From Paratractidigestivibacter faecalis (GTDB lineage: Bacteria > Actinomycetota > Coriobacteriia > Coriobacteriales > Atopobiaceae), in NCBI RefSeq assembly GCF_003416765.1, contig NZ_QSNG01000001.1, positions 1,390,742 to 1,454,741 on the forward strand: a stretch of DNA of 64,000 bases, in the 5' to 3' direction. This document shows, one piece after another, positions 48,722 through 58,139 of this stretch. Position numbers and translations under genes: made by a program. The first letter of the stretch is position 1. Each line of letters opens with the position of its first letter. The notes beneath the pieces were generated by a model. The model ran no database searches and was not told the DNA's origin. It saw only the letters and a program-made list of their open reading frames with translations.

Positions 48722-50815
48722 ATGGCTTCCTTTGAGATCATCCTCCTGCTGCTTGGCTGCATGCTGGCGTCCAGCGTCTTTGGCCAGGTCCTCCCCCGCG
48801 TTTCGCTGCCGCTGGCGCAGATCGCGCTGGGCGCGGTAGTGGGGACCCTCGTGACCCAGGACCCCACGGAGGTGCTTGGAGACCCGGAGCTCTTCCTCGT
48901 GCTCTTCATCGCGCCCCTTCTCTTCGAGGAGTCCCGCCACGCCAACAAGGAGGCGCTGCTGCGCAACTGGGCGCCCGTGACCTCGCTTGCCGTGGGCCTC
49001 GTGGTCGTGACCACGCTGGTGGTGGGCCTCGCGTTCCACGCCGTCATGCCGTCCATCCCGCTTGCCGCGGCGCTTGCCCTGGGAGCGGCGCTGGGTCCGA
49101 CCGATGCCGCGGCCGTCGCGGCCATGGGCGCAGACGTCACGCTGACCGAGAGGCAGAAGTCCCTGCTCTCCGGCGAGGCCCTCTTCAACGACGCTTCGGG
49201 CGTAGTCTGCTTCGAGTTTGCCATCGCCGTCGCCGTGGGAGGCGCCTTCTCGCTTTCGGACGCCACGGCGACCTTCTTCCTCGACTTCTTTGGCGGGGTG
49301 CTGGTGGGCCTCGTGCTTGCCGTGGCGGTCATGTTCGTGCTGGGACGCATCCGCGCCCTTGGACTGGAAACCCCGACGGAGTTCGTACTCTTTGAGGTGT
49401 GCATGCCATTTGCCACCTTCCTGATTGCCGAGGAGCTGGGCGTGAGCGGGGTGCTCGCCGTGGTGTCTGCGGGACTGCTCATGCGCTTCTATCCAAGCCG
49501 GCTCACGCCGGAATCCTCCCGCCATGCCGTGGCCAGCGAGAACGTCTGGGAGCTCCTCACGTTTGTAATCAACGGCTCCGTCTTCCTGCTGCTGGGCATG
49601 AAGCTGCCGGCAACCCTCGGGCCCTACTGGCGCGCGACGACGGGCATGGGGGCGCTCAGGGCATGCGGCCTCGTCGTCCTGGTCACGGCGCTGCTGGTGG
49701 GAATCCGCCTCGTCTGGGTGATCGCCCTCGAGTGGCTGCACCGCAAGCGCAAGGTCCGGCGTCTTGCCGCATTGGGAGGGGAGGTCGCCTCGACGGTGGC
49801 GGCCGGCTCCTCCTCCGTCCTCTTTGGAAGGGACCTCGTAAGAAGCGCTCTGGTGACCACGCTGTCCGGGCCAAAGGGAGCCGTCACGCTCTCCATCATG
49901 CTCACCATCCCCTTCGTCAAGGCTTCGGGCATGGCGTTTCCCGCCCGTAGCCTGCTTGTCTTCATAGCGTCAGGCGTCATCGTCCTCACGCTGCTTCTGG
50001 CCAACTTCGTGGTGCCCCTGCTTGCCCCCGCCGCCCAGTCGGACGGAAGCGACGAGTCCCTCGCAAAGGCAAAGGCCAAGATTCTTCGACACGTCATCAA
50101 GGACCTCCAGTCGCGCGTCACCCCCGAGAACCAGCAGGCCATGAGGCTCGCCATTCGCTCGTATAGAGACCGCCTTGACCTCGCGCTCGACTGCCAGGCC
50201 TCCCCAGACACGCTCCGCCTCCTGCGCGTCAAGACCATCGCCAAGCAGCTGGCCTTCGTGGAGGAGCGCGTGAGGGCGGGCCAGACGAGCCGAGCCGTCG
50301 CCGACCGCTACGAGAACGCCCTGGAGCAGTTGGCCTCGACCTACGAGTCTCACCGCGGCTTCTCTGGCGGCAGGGGCAGAAGGACCGCCCACCTGCTGTG
50401 GGTCGCCCGTTCCACCACGGGAAGCGCCTCAGAGGACGAGCGTCGTGAGCTTGGTCAGCTCCACGTGGCCGCCGAGCGCCACGCCATCGACGAGCTTCGT
50501 GCCATGGAGCCCAGCCTCTCGGACGAGGAGAGGCAGGCTGCGCGCATCATCGCCGGCGAGCACCGGGCACACCTCGCCTCGGCCTGGCTCGAGCCCGCCG
50601 GTCAGAGCAGCCCCCAGCACAGTCCCAACCTCACGGCAAGAAGGGCCCGCCGCCGCAAGGCCGAGGTCCACGCAAGGGACATCGAGGCCGCCGCGCTCTC
50701 GCTGGAGCTTGAGCAGATCAGGCTCCTCCACGACGCCGGCGAGCTGAGCACGCACGCCGCAAGGGAGCTTCGTGAGGAGGTCTACCTCCTCCAGATGGGC
50801 CTTGAGGCCAGATAG
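48722..50815 (+). CDS. CPA1-type Na+/H+ antiporter
   Basis: A 697-residue monovalent cation/proton antiporter of the NhaP/NHE (CPA1) group. About 12-13 helices fill residues 1-440; 'APLLFEESRHANK' and the ion-site 'ALGPTDAAAVAAM' followed by 'SGEALFNDASGVVCF' (NDASG with Asp) match this family. 'GPKGAVTLSI' is the conserved later segment. The remaining 255 residues are a charged helical cytoplasmic tail. The ATG directly follows a GGCGAGAAG word in which GAG may act as ribosome-binding site. Confidence 0.9.
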   Translation: MASFEIILLLLGCMLASSVFGQVLPRVSLPLAQIALGAVVGTLVTQDPTEVLGDPELFLVLFIAPLLFEESRHANKEALLRNWAPVTSLAVGLVVVTTLVVGLAFHAVMPSIPLAAALALGAALGPTDAAAVAAMGADVTLTERQKSLLSGEALFNDASGVVCFEFAIAVAVGGAFSLSDATATFFLDFFGGVLVGLVLAVAVMFVLGRIRALGLETPTEFVLFEVCMPFATFLIAEELGVSGVLAVVSAGLLMRFYPSRLTPESSRHAVASENVWELLTFVINGSVFLLLGMKLPATLGPYWRATTGMGALRACGLVVLVTALLVGIRLVWVIALEWLHRKRKVRRLAALGGEVASTVAAGSSSVLFGRDLVRSALVTTLSGPKGAVTLSIMLTIPFVKASGMAFPARSLLVFIASGVIVLTLLLANFVVPLLAPAAQSDGSDESLAKAKAKILRHVIKDLQSRVTPENQQAMRLAIRSYRDRLDLALDCQASPDTLRLLRVKTIAKQLAFVEERVRAGQTSRAVADRYENALEQLASTYESHRGFSGGRGRRTAHLLWVARSTTGSASEDERRELGQLHVAAERHAIDELRAMEPSLSDEERQAARIIAGEHRAHLASAWLEPAGQSSPQHSPNLTARRARRRKAEVHARDIEAAALSLELEQIRLLHDAGELSTHAARELREEVYLLQMGLEAR

Positions 50816-50863
50816 TCCCCGGCTTCACCGAACAACGCCTGCAAAGAGAACGGACCACCTCCC

Positions 50864-51577
50864 ATGAACGAGAACAAGCACGTTGACGCCTGGCTGAGCG
50901 ATGCGCCCGAGGACGTCACGCGCACGACCGAAGGGCTGCTCCATAAGGTGGAGGGGATGCGCGACGAGCAGGTCATCTACCCTCCCCAGGAGGACATCCT
51001 CAACGCGTTGGCATGGACCTCCCCCCGCGACGTGCGCGTCGTCATCCTGGGGCAGGACCCCTACCACGGGCCGGGGCAGGCGATGGGACTCTCCTTCTCG
51101 GTCCACCGAGACCAGAAGCTCCCACCCAGCCTGCGCAACATCTACAAGGAGCTTGTGGCAGACCTCGGATGCGCGCAGCCGCCGACAGGCGACCTCAGCA
51201 ACTGGGCCAGGCAGGGAGTCCTTCTGCTCAACACCACCCTCACGGTGCGCGAGCACGCCGCAAACTCCCACAGCAAGCTCGGCTGGCAGACGCTCACGGA
51301 TTACGTCGTCAGGCGCTGCTGCGAGCTCCCCCAGCCCGTCGTGTTTCTTGCCTGGGGAGCCCACGCCATCAAGATGGTGGAACAGACCATGGCTGCCACG
51401 GAGACAGGAGCGGCAACCCGCAAGTACTGCCTGGCCTCGACCCACCCCTCGCCGCTCTCGGCAAATCGAGCGGCAAAGGGCGTGCCGGCGTTTATGGGGT
51501 CCCGTCCCTTCTCCCGGGCAAACGAGCTCCTGGCGTCATGCGGCCAGAAGCCCATCGACTGGGCAAAGGTGGGCTAG
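50864..51577 (+). CDS. ung: uracil-DNA glycosylase
   Basis: A 237-residue family 1 uracil-DNA glycosylase removing uracil from DNA. The water-activating motif is 'VVILGQDPYHGPGQAMGLSF' and the Leu-intercalation loop is 'LASTHPSPLSAN' (HPSPLS). 'GVLLLNTTLTVR' is also conserved. Length and motif order normal. Upstream ribosome-binding site is weak. 48 bases after the antiporter gene. Confidence 0.95.
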   Translation: MNENKHVDAWLSDAPEDVTRTTEGLLHKVEGMRDEQVIYPPQEDILNALAWTSPRDVRVVILGQDPYHGPGQAMGLSFSVHRDQKLPPSLRNIYKELVADLGCAQPPTGDLSNWARQGVLLLNTTLTVREHAANSHSKLGWQTLTDYVVRRCCELPQPVVFLAWGAHAIKMVEQTMAATETGAATRKYCLASTHPSPLSANRAAKGVPAFMGSRPFSRANELLASCGQKPIDWAKVG

Positions 51578-51665
51578 CCCGCCCGACCGATGCCGACAGC
51601 GCCATGGACTGGAGCTCCTCGCATTTGGCAGTCAGGCCATCAAACACCCTGAAGCTGGCTCCAGG

Positions 51666-52403
51666 TCAAACGAGGGCCCGCCCTCGGGCGGCACCAATGA
51701 ACGCAGAGAAGATCTTACGGCTCTTTTCGTCAACGCCACGGGAGAACTCGGGATGCCACTGGACGGCCCAGAGAAAGCGAGACTCTGGTCGCCAGACGGC
51801 CTCGATGACTCCGTCCGGTGCGGTGGCCATCGTCTCAAGGCCCGGCGCAAGATTCCTCAGTGCCTGGTGGTGGTAGCTGTTGACGGCGTATGGTCCGGCG
51901 CCAATCGCTTCGGCCAGCGGAGTTGCCGGAATAACGTCCACCTCATGCACGGGTTCCTCGTACGGAGGAAGGCCATGGTGCTCGACCTCGGAGGGTCTCT
52001 GCTTGGGCAGGTCCTGCCATAGCGTGCCGCCAAGGACGGCGTTGATGACCTGAATGCCGCGGCAGATGCCCAGCATGGGCACGTCATCCCTTACCGCAAG
52101 GGGGATAAGGACCGACTCCATCTTGTCCCTGGCCGCGCACAGCTCGCCACAGAGGGTCACGGCATCGGCCCCCTGCTCGCCATAGAGTTCCGGCGAGACG
52201 TCCTGGCCGCCGGTCACGAGAATGCCGTCGCAGCTGGAGACGAGTCTCGCAAGCACCTCAGGGCCATCCGTCAGCGGAAGCATGACGGGCGCTCCGCCCG
52301 CCTCCAGGATTCCCTCAAAGTATCCCGGCAGCATCCAATAGCTGTCTCTGCCCTCGTCAACGAGGGGGACGACGCCAATGAGGGGAGGGTTCTTCTCTGC
52401 CAT
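51666..52403 (-). CDS. gamma-glutamyl-gamma-aminobutyrate hydrolase family protein (class I GATase)
   Basis: A 245-residue C26-type glutamine amidotransferase-like hydrolase (PuuD group). The nucleophile Cys114 is in 'PMLGICRGIQVINA', the His/Glu pair in 'AVQWHPEFSRG'. 'ILVTGGQDVSPELYGE' is typical of PuuD-like enzymes that hydrolyse gamma-glutamyl-GABA or similar compounds. ATG 52403 has AAAGGAG. The substrate is unproven. Convergent with ung. Confidence 0.88.
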   Translation of the reverse strand: MAEKNPPLIGVVPLVDEGRDSYWMLPGYFEGILEAGGAPVMLPLTDGPEVLARLVSSCDGILVTGGQDVSPELYGEQGADAVTLCGELCAARDKMESVLIPLAVRDDVPMLGICRGIQVINAVLGGTLWQDLPKQRPSEVEHHGLPPYEEPVHEVDVIPATPLAEAIGAGPYAVNSYHHQALRNLAPGLETMATAPDGVIEAVWRPESRFLWAVQWHPEFSRGVDEKSRKIFSAFIGAARGRALV

Positions 52404-52431
52404 GGAGGACTCCTTTCGACGATGGAGACCA

Positions 52432-52459
52432 ATCCTAGCGGAACGTACCGCAAAGGCAA
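52432..52459 (-). promoter_or_regulatory. putative promoter of the GATase gene
   Basis: On the minus strand TTGCCT (52459-52454), 16-base spacer and TAGGAT (52437-52432) lie about 30 bases before the ATG. Confidence 0.45.
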
Positions 52460-52484
52460 GCCCAAAATCGAACAAATATTCTCA

Positions 52485-52498
52485 AGAACATTCGTTCT
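52485..52498. promoter_or_regulatory. LexA-like dyad AGAAC-ATTC-GTTCT
   Basis: A perfect 5-base-arm dyad matching the GAAC-N4-GTTC consensus of Gram-positive LexA boxes, in an A/T-rich part of the gap 80 bases before the GATase gene. A hairpin CTCATGC-N6-GCATGAG follows at 52518-52537. SOS control of a neighbouring gene is possible. Confidence 0.4.
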
Positions 52499-52681
52499 CT
52501 TTTATGCTAGATTCGTTCTCATGCAAAAGAGCATGAGCGGCACGGCGGCCCCCAATGGTACGTGCTCGCAGGCAAGTCGGATGATTCCAGAGGCCGACGG
52601 CGCAGGCTCCTCGCTACGGCAAACGCGTTGCCGCCTTGTTTTCACCATCTCATTGGCAACAAGCAAGAATCGGGGCCACCC

Positions 52682-52807
52682 ATGTCCATTGACTCAAACG
52701 AGGTCCAGCAGCTCTTCTCGTCCATCGTTCACCTGGTCAACAATTACGGCTATCAAGAGAGGCAGGCACCCGCGGCAAGCAGGAACGAATGCCGCTGGAC
52801 GACCTGA
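52682..52807 (+). pseudogene. short reading frame, possible MarR-type remnant
   Basis: A 41-residue frame beginning MSIDSNEVQQLFSSIVHLVNNYGYQER, which resembles the first helix of MarR-family regulators. The same helix continues in another frame (MPLDDLSREP...) immediately after, as expected for a frame-shifted remnant. The rest of the family is not recognisable before the XRE gene. The 52404-52982 gap is otherwise non-coding. Confidence 0.3.
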
Positions 52808-52982
52808 GCAGAGAGCCAGACCACAACGGAAGACTTCAGCTCATGCATTTCTCGTGTCCAAGAAATGGGAGGCAGTTCATTCCGGCGGGGCTTTCTGCTT
52901 TGCGCAACCAACGATTGCTTGGTAGCCCGCGTACCTGCGGCCATACTTTAACCAGCGAACAAACCCGCAGGAAGGAGTCGTC

Positions 52983-53801
52983 ATGGCATTCGCAGACAAG
53001 CTCGTCGCCATCCGCCGCGCGCACAATCTCACGCAGGAAGGCCTCGCCGCCAAGCTCTACGTCACGCGCCAGGCCGTGAGCCGCTGGGAGCGCGGCGAGG
53101 TCACCCCGGGCATCGATATGATGAAGCTCATCGGCGCGGTCACAGGCGAGCCGCTCTCGCACCTGCTCGAGATGCCCGAGCACTACTGCGAGAGCTGCGG
53201 CATGTACCTCACCCCCGACGACCTCGGCACCGACGCGAACGGCAAGAAGAACGACCATTACTGCAAGTGGTGCTACGACCACGGCGAGTACACCTACGAC
53301 ACCACGATGGAGGCAATGATCGAGGACTGCGCGCCGCGGCTCGCCGAGAACGAGGGGATAACGCTCGACGAGGCAGTCTCGCTCATGGGCGCGGTGCTGC
53401 CGCAGCTCGAGCGTTGGCGTGCCGTCCGCACGAACGAGGAGCGCTTTGGCGCCGAGGCCCGCGAGCGCTACGGGAACGAGGCGGTCGACGCCGCAAACGA
53501 GAGAATCCTGGATATGGATGCGGTCTCATGGAACGACCTGAAGGAGCTCGAGCGCGCGGTCTTGGGCCAGCTCTCGATTGCCCTGGCAGACGGAGACCCG
53601 CACGGTCCCGAGGCGGCAAAGCTCGTGGCCATGCATCGCCGCTGGGTCGGCCTTCACTGGGGCACCGCGCCCGAGGACGCCGCCTACCTGAGGCTTGTTC
53701 AGGGGTACCTCGCCGATCCGCGCTTCGTGGCCTACTACGACAGCCCCTGCGGCGAGGGGGCAACGGCGTTTCTTGCTAAGGCCGTGGAGGCCGCGGTCTA
53801 G
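52983..53801 (+). CDS. XRE-family regulator with zinc ribbon and TipAS-like domain
   Basis: A 272-residue regulator. An N-terminal XRE helix-turn-helix (about 6-60: 'LTQEGLAAKLYVTRQAVSRWERG') is followed by a zinc ribbon with two CxxC pairs ('CESCGMYLT', 'YCKWCYDHG') and a C-terminal all-helical TipAS-type ligand domain ('ERFGAEARERYGNEAVDAANERI', 'HRRWVGLHWGTAPEDAAYLRLVQGYLADPRF'). TipAS domains bind thiopeptides and other ligands, so this may sense a peptide antibiotic or metabolite. AAGGAG precedes the ATG. Terminates at a strong hairpin at 53823-53861. Confidence 0.86.
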   Translation: MAFADKLVAIRRAHNLTQEGLAAKLYVTRQAVSRWERGEVTPGIDMMKLIGAVTGEPLSHLLEMPEHYCESCGMYLTPDDLGTDANGKKNDHYCKWCYDHGEYTYDTTMEAMIEDCAPRLAENEGITLDEAVSLMGAVLPQLERWRAVRTNEERFGAEARERYGNEAVDAANERILDMDAVSWNDLKELERAVLGQLSIALADGDPHGPEAAKLVAMHRRWVGLHWGTAPEDAAYLRLVQGYLADPRFVAYYDSPCGEGATAFLAKAVEAAV

Positions 53802-53822
53802 GCCAAGCCCAACCCATCAAGA

Positions 53823-53861
53823 AGTGCCCCGCACGGAACCCGAAATCCCGTGCGGGGCACT
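53823..53861. terminator. hairpin between XRE and flavodoxin genes
   Basis: A 14-base perfect stem (AGTGCCCCGCACGG) with an 11-base loop in the convergent gap. Probably bidirectional. Confidence 0.8.
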
Positions 53862-53883
53862 CAGCGTGTATTTAAGCCAGTCG

Positions 53884-54384
53884 CTACGCGAGCCAAGCGG
53901 CGACGGCGTCGGCGCTCGCGGCTGCGTTAGAGCCCTTGATGGCAAGGCCCTCGATCACGGTCGCGCCGGGGCACGCCTTGGCCACATGCTGCTCGATCTG
54001 ACCCATGCCGCTGCCCTCGTGGGTGCACAGCGGCCAGATCTCCTTGCCCGCAAAGTCGTGGCCCTCAAGGAAGGAGTACACGGGCATCGGCATCGTCCCG
54101 CACCAGTTGGGGAAGACGACGACCACGCGGTCGTAGCCCGACACGTCGACGTCGCGCGCAAGCTCGGGGCGCGCCTTCACCTTGAGCTCGGCCATCGACT
54201 CCTTGACGCACGCCTTGTACTCCGCCGGGTACGGCTCGACGCGCTCGATGTGGAACAGGTCGCCTCCGCAGGCCTGCGCGGCAAACCCGGCGAGCACCTC
54301 CGCGTTTCCGTGCTCAAGCTCGGCGACGCCGCCGTTCACGTAGTTCTGTCCCGCGTGCGAGAAGTACGCGACCAAGGTCTTCAT
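53884..54384 (-). CDS. flavodoxin
   Basis: A 166-residue flavodoxin-fold FMN protein. 'TLVAYFSHAGQNYV' is the phosphate-binding loop, 'VVVVFPNWCGTMPMPVYSFLE' the ring-binding region and 'LCTHEGSGMGQI' the second loop, similar to the class of flavodoxins that pair with NADPH-dependent or nitroreductase partners. ATG 54384 has AAGGAGG. It may serve pyruvate metabolism or act as a reductant; partner not evident. Convergent with the XRE gene. Confidence 0.86.
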   Translation of the reverse strand: MKTLVAYFSHAGQNYVNGGVAELEHGNAEVLAGFAAQACGGDLFHIERVEPYPAEYKACVKESMAELKVKARPELARDVDVSGYDRVVVVFPNWCGTMPMPVYSFLEGHDFAGKEIWPLCTHEGSGMGQIEQHVAKACPGATVIEGLAIKGSNAAASADAVAAWLA

Positions 54385-54460
54385 GCAAGCCTCCTTGCTT
54401 GGTTTCAAACGAATCGAAGCCCCTTATACCCAACCGGGCGCGCGAGGACCATCGCGAAGG

Positions 54461-56074
54461 CTAGAAGGTCACGTTGCCAAACTCGGAAAGCTTGAGGTCG
54501 GGATTATGCTCCACTGCCCAGTTGAGGTTCCACTCGCTCGTGAAGAGCAGAAGCTTGCCGCCACGCATGTCCTGGACGCGGCAGGTGTCGCGGGTCAGGC
54601 TGAGGCCGCGGACGGCAGACTCCTCCATGTCCCCCTCAATCCAGCGGATAGTGTTGTAGGAAAGGGCCTGACGATAGACCTCGACATGGTACTCACTCTT
54701 GAGGCGCTGCTCGAGCACCTCAAACTGAAGCACGCCCACCACGCCGACGATGACGCTCTCCATGCCGGCGCCGAGCTCGCGGAAGATCTGGACGGCACCC
54801 TCCTGGGCAAGCTCCTCCATGCCCTTCACAAACTGCTTGCGCTTGAGGGTGTCCACCTGGGAGATCTTGGCAAAGTGCTCCGGGGCAAAGGTCGGGATCG
54901 GCGGGAACTGCACGTGTTGCTTGCCCGTGCACACGGTGTCTCCGATGGAGAAGATACCCGGGTCAAAGAGGCCCACGATGTCTCCGGCGTATGCCTCATC
55001 GACGATGGCACGGTCATCGGCCATCATGGACGTGCCCGTGGCGAGCTTGAGCTTGCGACCGCCCTGCACGTGGTAGGCATCCATGCCGCGCTCGAACTTG
55101 CCGGAGCAGATACGCACGAAGGCGATGCGGTCGCGGTGGTTCTTGTCCATGTTGGCCTGGATCTTGAAGACAAAGCCCGAGAAGTCGTCGCGCGTGGGCT
55201 CCACCGGCTCACCGGAGAGCTTGTCGGTGTAGGCGCGCGGCGTGGGGGCAAGGCGCAGGAACTCCTTGAGGAAGGGCTCCACGCCAAAGTTGGTGAGCGC
55301 CGAGCCAAAGAACGCGGGCGAGAGCTTGCCGCAGGCGACCGCATCCAGGTCAAGCTCGTCTCCGGCACCATCCAGGAGCTCGATGTCGTCCATCAGGTTG
55401 CGGTGGTTCTCCTCGCCAATGAGCTCGTCCATGGAGGGGTCGCCCAGCTCGGCCTCAATCTCCGCGACCTTCTTGGTGGCGTTGGCGCGACCGTCGCCCT
55501 CGAAGGCAATGACGCGTCGGGTCTGGCGGTCAAAGACTCCGCGGAAGTTGCGGCCGGAGCCAATGGGCCAGTTCATGGGATACGTCCTGATGCCCAGGAC
55601 GTTCTCGATCTCCTCCATGAGCTCGAAGGGGTCTCGCGCGTCGTGGTCGAGCTTGTTGACGAAGGTGAAGATGGGGATGTGCCTGAGTGTGCAGACCTTA
55701 AAGAGCTTCTTGGTCTGGGCCTCGACGCCCTTTGCGCCGTCGATGACCATGACCGCGGCGTCGGCAGCCATGAGGGTCCTGTAGGTGTCCTCAGAGAAGT
55801 CCTGGTGCCCGGGGGTGTCGAGGATGTTCACGCAGCAGCCGTCATAGGTGAACTGCAGTACAGAGGAGGTAACGGAGATGCCGCGCTCCTTCTCGATGTC
55901 CATCCAGTCAGAGACCGCGTGCTTGGAGCTGCTCTTGCCCTTTACGGAGCCAGCGGTCTGGATGCTGCCGGTATACAGGAGGAGCTTCTCGGTGAGGGTG
56001 GTCTTGCCTGCGTCCGGGTGAGAGATGATCGCGAAAGTGCGGCGAGAAGAAATCTGGTCAGAGAGGTTAGACAT
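54461..56074 (-). CDS. prfC: peptide chain release factor 3
   Basis: A 537-residue translational GTPase that recycles RF1/RF2. 'FAIISHPDAGKTTLTEKLL' is G1, 'RGISVTSSV' G2, 'DTPGHQDFSEDT' G3, 'NKLD' G4. The later domain is of RF3 type ('GVVGVLQFEVLEQRLKSEY'). AAAGGA precedes the ATG. The first codons contain a GGCGAGAAG word on the other strand. Length typical. Confidence 0.96.
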   Translation of the reverse strand: MSNLSDQISSRRTFAIISHPDAGKTTLTEKLLLYTGSIQTAGSVKGKSSSKHAVSDWMDIEKERGISVTSSVLQFTYDGCCVNILDTPGHQDFSEDTYRTLMAADAAVMVIDGAKGVEAQTKKLFKVCTLRHIPIFTFVNKLDHDARDPFELMEEIENVLGIRTYPMNWPIGSGRNFRGVFDRQTRRVIAFEGDGRANATKKVAEIEAELGDPSMDELIGEENHRNLMDDIELLDGAGDELDLDAVACGKLSPAFFGSALTNFGVEPFLKEFLRLAPTPRAYTDKLSGEPVEPTRDDFSGFVFKIQANMDKNHRDRIAFVRICSGKFERGMDAYHVQGGRKLKLATGTSMMADDRAIVDEAYAGDIVGLFDPGIFSIGDTVCTGKQHVQFPPIPTFAPEHFAKISQVDTLKRKQFVKGMEELAQEGAVQIFRELGAGMESVIVGVVGVLQFEVLEQRLKSEYHVEVYRQALSYNTIRWIEGDMEESAVRGLSLTRDTCRVQDMRGGKLLLFTSEWNLNWAVEHNPDLKLSEFGNVTF

Positions 56075-56146
56075 GCAGTTCCTTTGTCATGCGGTGTGAA
56101 TCGTACGGCGTTGCCCAACGTATTGTAGCGGCAGGCACCCGCGGCC

Positions 56147-56659
56147 CTAGAGGTAGCTCACCGTCTCCGCAAGTTCCTTGCGGCGGGAGTGGTTGGGCAG
56201 GGGGGTCACGCCCTCGGCGGCAAAGCCGAGGTCAAGGAACATGAGGACGTCCTCGTCCGCCGGAAGGCCGAAGGCCTCGCAGGCGCGCTCGGGGTCGAAC
56301 TTGTTGATCCAGCAGCTGTCCACGCCCTCGTTGGCCGCGGCAAGGAGCATGTGCGTGGCCACGATGGTGGCGTCCTCCACGCCGGAAGTGCGCTTGCCGC
56401 CAGGATAGGTGAAGACGTCGTCCTTGTTGAACGCGACCAGGAGCACCGTGGGGGCGCCGAAGCGGCAGGGCGTGACCTCATCGACCTTGGCCAGCCCCTC
56501 CTCGGACTGAATCACGTAGACGTGCTGCTCCTGGAGGTTCTTGGCCGTGGGGGCCAAACGACCCGCCTCGAGGATGGCCGAGAGCTGCTCCTGGGAGAGC
56601 TGCCTGCCGTCGTACTTCTTGCAGGAATAGCGGTCGCGGATTATGTCTGAGAACTCCAT
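56147..56659 (-). CDS. nitroreductase family protein
   Basis: A 171-residue FMN-dependent nitroreductase-like oxidoreductase. 'MEFSDIIRDRYSCKKYDGRQLSQEQL', 'AGRLAPTAKNLQEQHVYV' and 'TIVATHMLLAAANEGVDSCWIN' fit the family. Start ATG 56659 with GAGAAGGA upstream is preferred over longer readings. The substrate is unknown. Divergent from icd. Confidence 0.88.
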   Translation of the reverse strand: MEFSDIIRDRYSCKKYDGRQLSQEQLSAILEAGRLAPTAKNLQEQHVYVIQSEEGLAKVDEVTPCRFGAPTVLLVAFNKDDVFTYPGGKRTSGVEDATIVATHMLLAAANEGVDSCWINKFDPERACEAFGLPADEDVLMFLDLGFAAEGVTPLPNHSRRKELAETVSYL

Positions 56660-56820
56660 GTCCTTCTCCATTCGTGAGTGGTTGGCTCGCACTCACCAAC
56701 ACTACCACCGGGGCGCCCCGCGCGACCCTCTTGGCACAGGTTGGTTAACAGGCGGGGACGCCTGGGCGGCGCGTGCTACAGTCACCCAAAACATGCCCAG
56801 CAACCAGCCCGGAGGCGCTC

Positions 56821-58032
56821 ATGGCAAAGATCGAGATGAAGACCCCGCTCGTCGAGATGGACGGCGACGAGATGACCCGCATCATCTGGCAGATCATCAA
56901 GGACGAGCTCATCTGCCCCTACGTGGGCCTCAAGACCGAGTACTATGACCTCGGCCTTGAGAACCGCGACGCCACCGACGACCAGGTCACCGTCGACTCC
57001 GCCGAGGCCACCAAGCGCCTGGGCGTCGCCGTCAAGTGCGCCACCATCACCCCCAACGCCCAGCGCGTGGAGGAGTACCACCTCAAGCAGATGTGGAAGA
57101 GCCCCAACGGCACCATCCGCGCCATCCTTGACGGCACGGTCTTCCGCGCCCCCATCGTGGTCAAGGGCATCGAGCCCGTTGTCCGCTGCTGGAAGAAGCC
57201 CATCACCATCGCCCGTCACGCCTACGGCGACGTGTACAAGAACGCCGAGATGCGCATCCCGGGCCCCGGCAGGGTGGAGCTCGTCTACACCGCGGCCGAC
57301 GGCACCGAGACCCGCGAGCTCGTCCATGACTTCACCGGCGCCGGCGTGGTCCAGGGCCAGCACAACCTGGACGACTCCATCGAGAGCTTCGCCCGCAGCT
57401 GCTTTGAGTTTGCCCTCTCCAGCAGGCAGGACCTCTGGTTTGCCACGAAGGACACCATCTCCAAGAAGTACGACCACCGCTTCAAGGACGTCTTCGCCGA
57501 CCTCTACGAGGCCGAGTACCGCGCCAAGTTCGAGGCGGCCGGCATCGAGTACTTCTACACGCTCATCGACGACGCCGTGGCCCGCATCATGAAGGCCGAG
57601 GGCGGCTTCATCTGGGCCTGCAAGAACTACGACGGAGACGTCATGAGCGACATGCTCTCCTCCGCCTTCGGAAGCCTTGCCATGATGACCTCGGTCCTGG
57701 TGAGCCCGCACGGTTACTACGAGTACGAGGCCGCCCACGGCACGGTCCAGCGCCACTACTACAAGCACCTCAAGGGCGAGCCCACCAGCACCAACTCCGT
57801 AGCCACGATCTTTGCCTGGACGGGTGCCCTGCGCAAGCGCGGAGAGCTCGACGGCACGCCGGAACTCGTCGACTTTGCCAACCGCCTGGAGGCAGCGACG
57901 CTGCACACCATCGAGGCGGGCAGGATGACCGGGGACCTCGCCCGCATCACCACCCTCCCCAACCCCACGACGCTGGGCACGCGCGAGTTCATTCTTGCCA
58001 TTCGTGAGACGCTGGAGGCCGAGGCGGTATAA
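56821..58032 (+). CDS. icd: NADP-dependent isocitrate dehydrogenase
   Basis: A 403-residue isocitrate dehydrogenase of the homodimeric (type II, eukaryote-like) subfamily. '[21 protein letters not shown]' at the start, the substrate Arg/Ser region '[17 protein letters not shown]' and the metal Asp in '[21 protein letters not shown]' are visible. The late '[10 protein letters not shown]' and 'NSVATIFAW' regions bind NADP. It supplies 2-oxoglutarate from isocitrate, probably in a partial TCA route for glutamate. A CGGAGG-containing region precedes the ATG. Confidence 0.95.
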   Translation: MAKIEMKTPLVEMDGDEMTRIIWQIIKDELICPYVGLKTEYYDLGLENRDATDDQVTVDSAEATKRLGVAVKCATITPNAQRVEEYHLKQMWKSPNGTIRAILDGTVFRAPIVVKGIEPVVRCWKKPITIARHAYGDVYKNAEMRIPGPGRVELVYTAADGTETRELVHDFTGAGVVQGQHNLDDSIESFARSCFEFALSSRQDLWFATKDTISKKYDHRFKDVFADLYEAEYRAKFEAAGIEYFYTLIDDAVARIMKAEGGFIWACKNYDGDVMSDMLSSAFGSLAMMTSVLVSPHGYYEYEAAHGTVQRHYYKHLKGEPTSTNSVATIFAWTGALRKRGELDGTPELVDFANRLEAATLHTIEAGRMTGDLARITTLPNPTTLGTREFILAIRETLEAEAV

Positions 58033-58139
58033 CGTTCAGGCAGCGCGTTACACTAGGCAACAACCGCAGCATTGGCGCCCGTCGGCTCCCCTGGAATCGG
58101 CGGGCGCCTTCTCACCCTCGTGAAAGGAACGAGAAGAAG

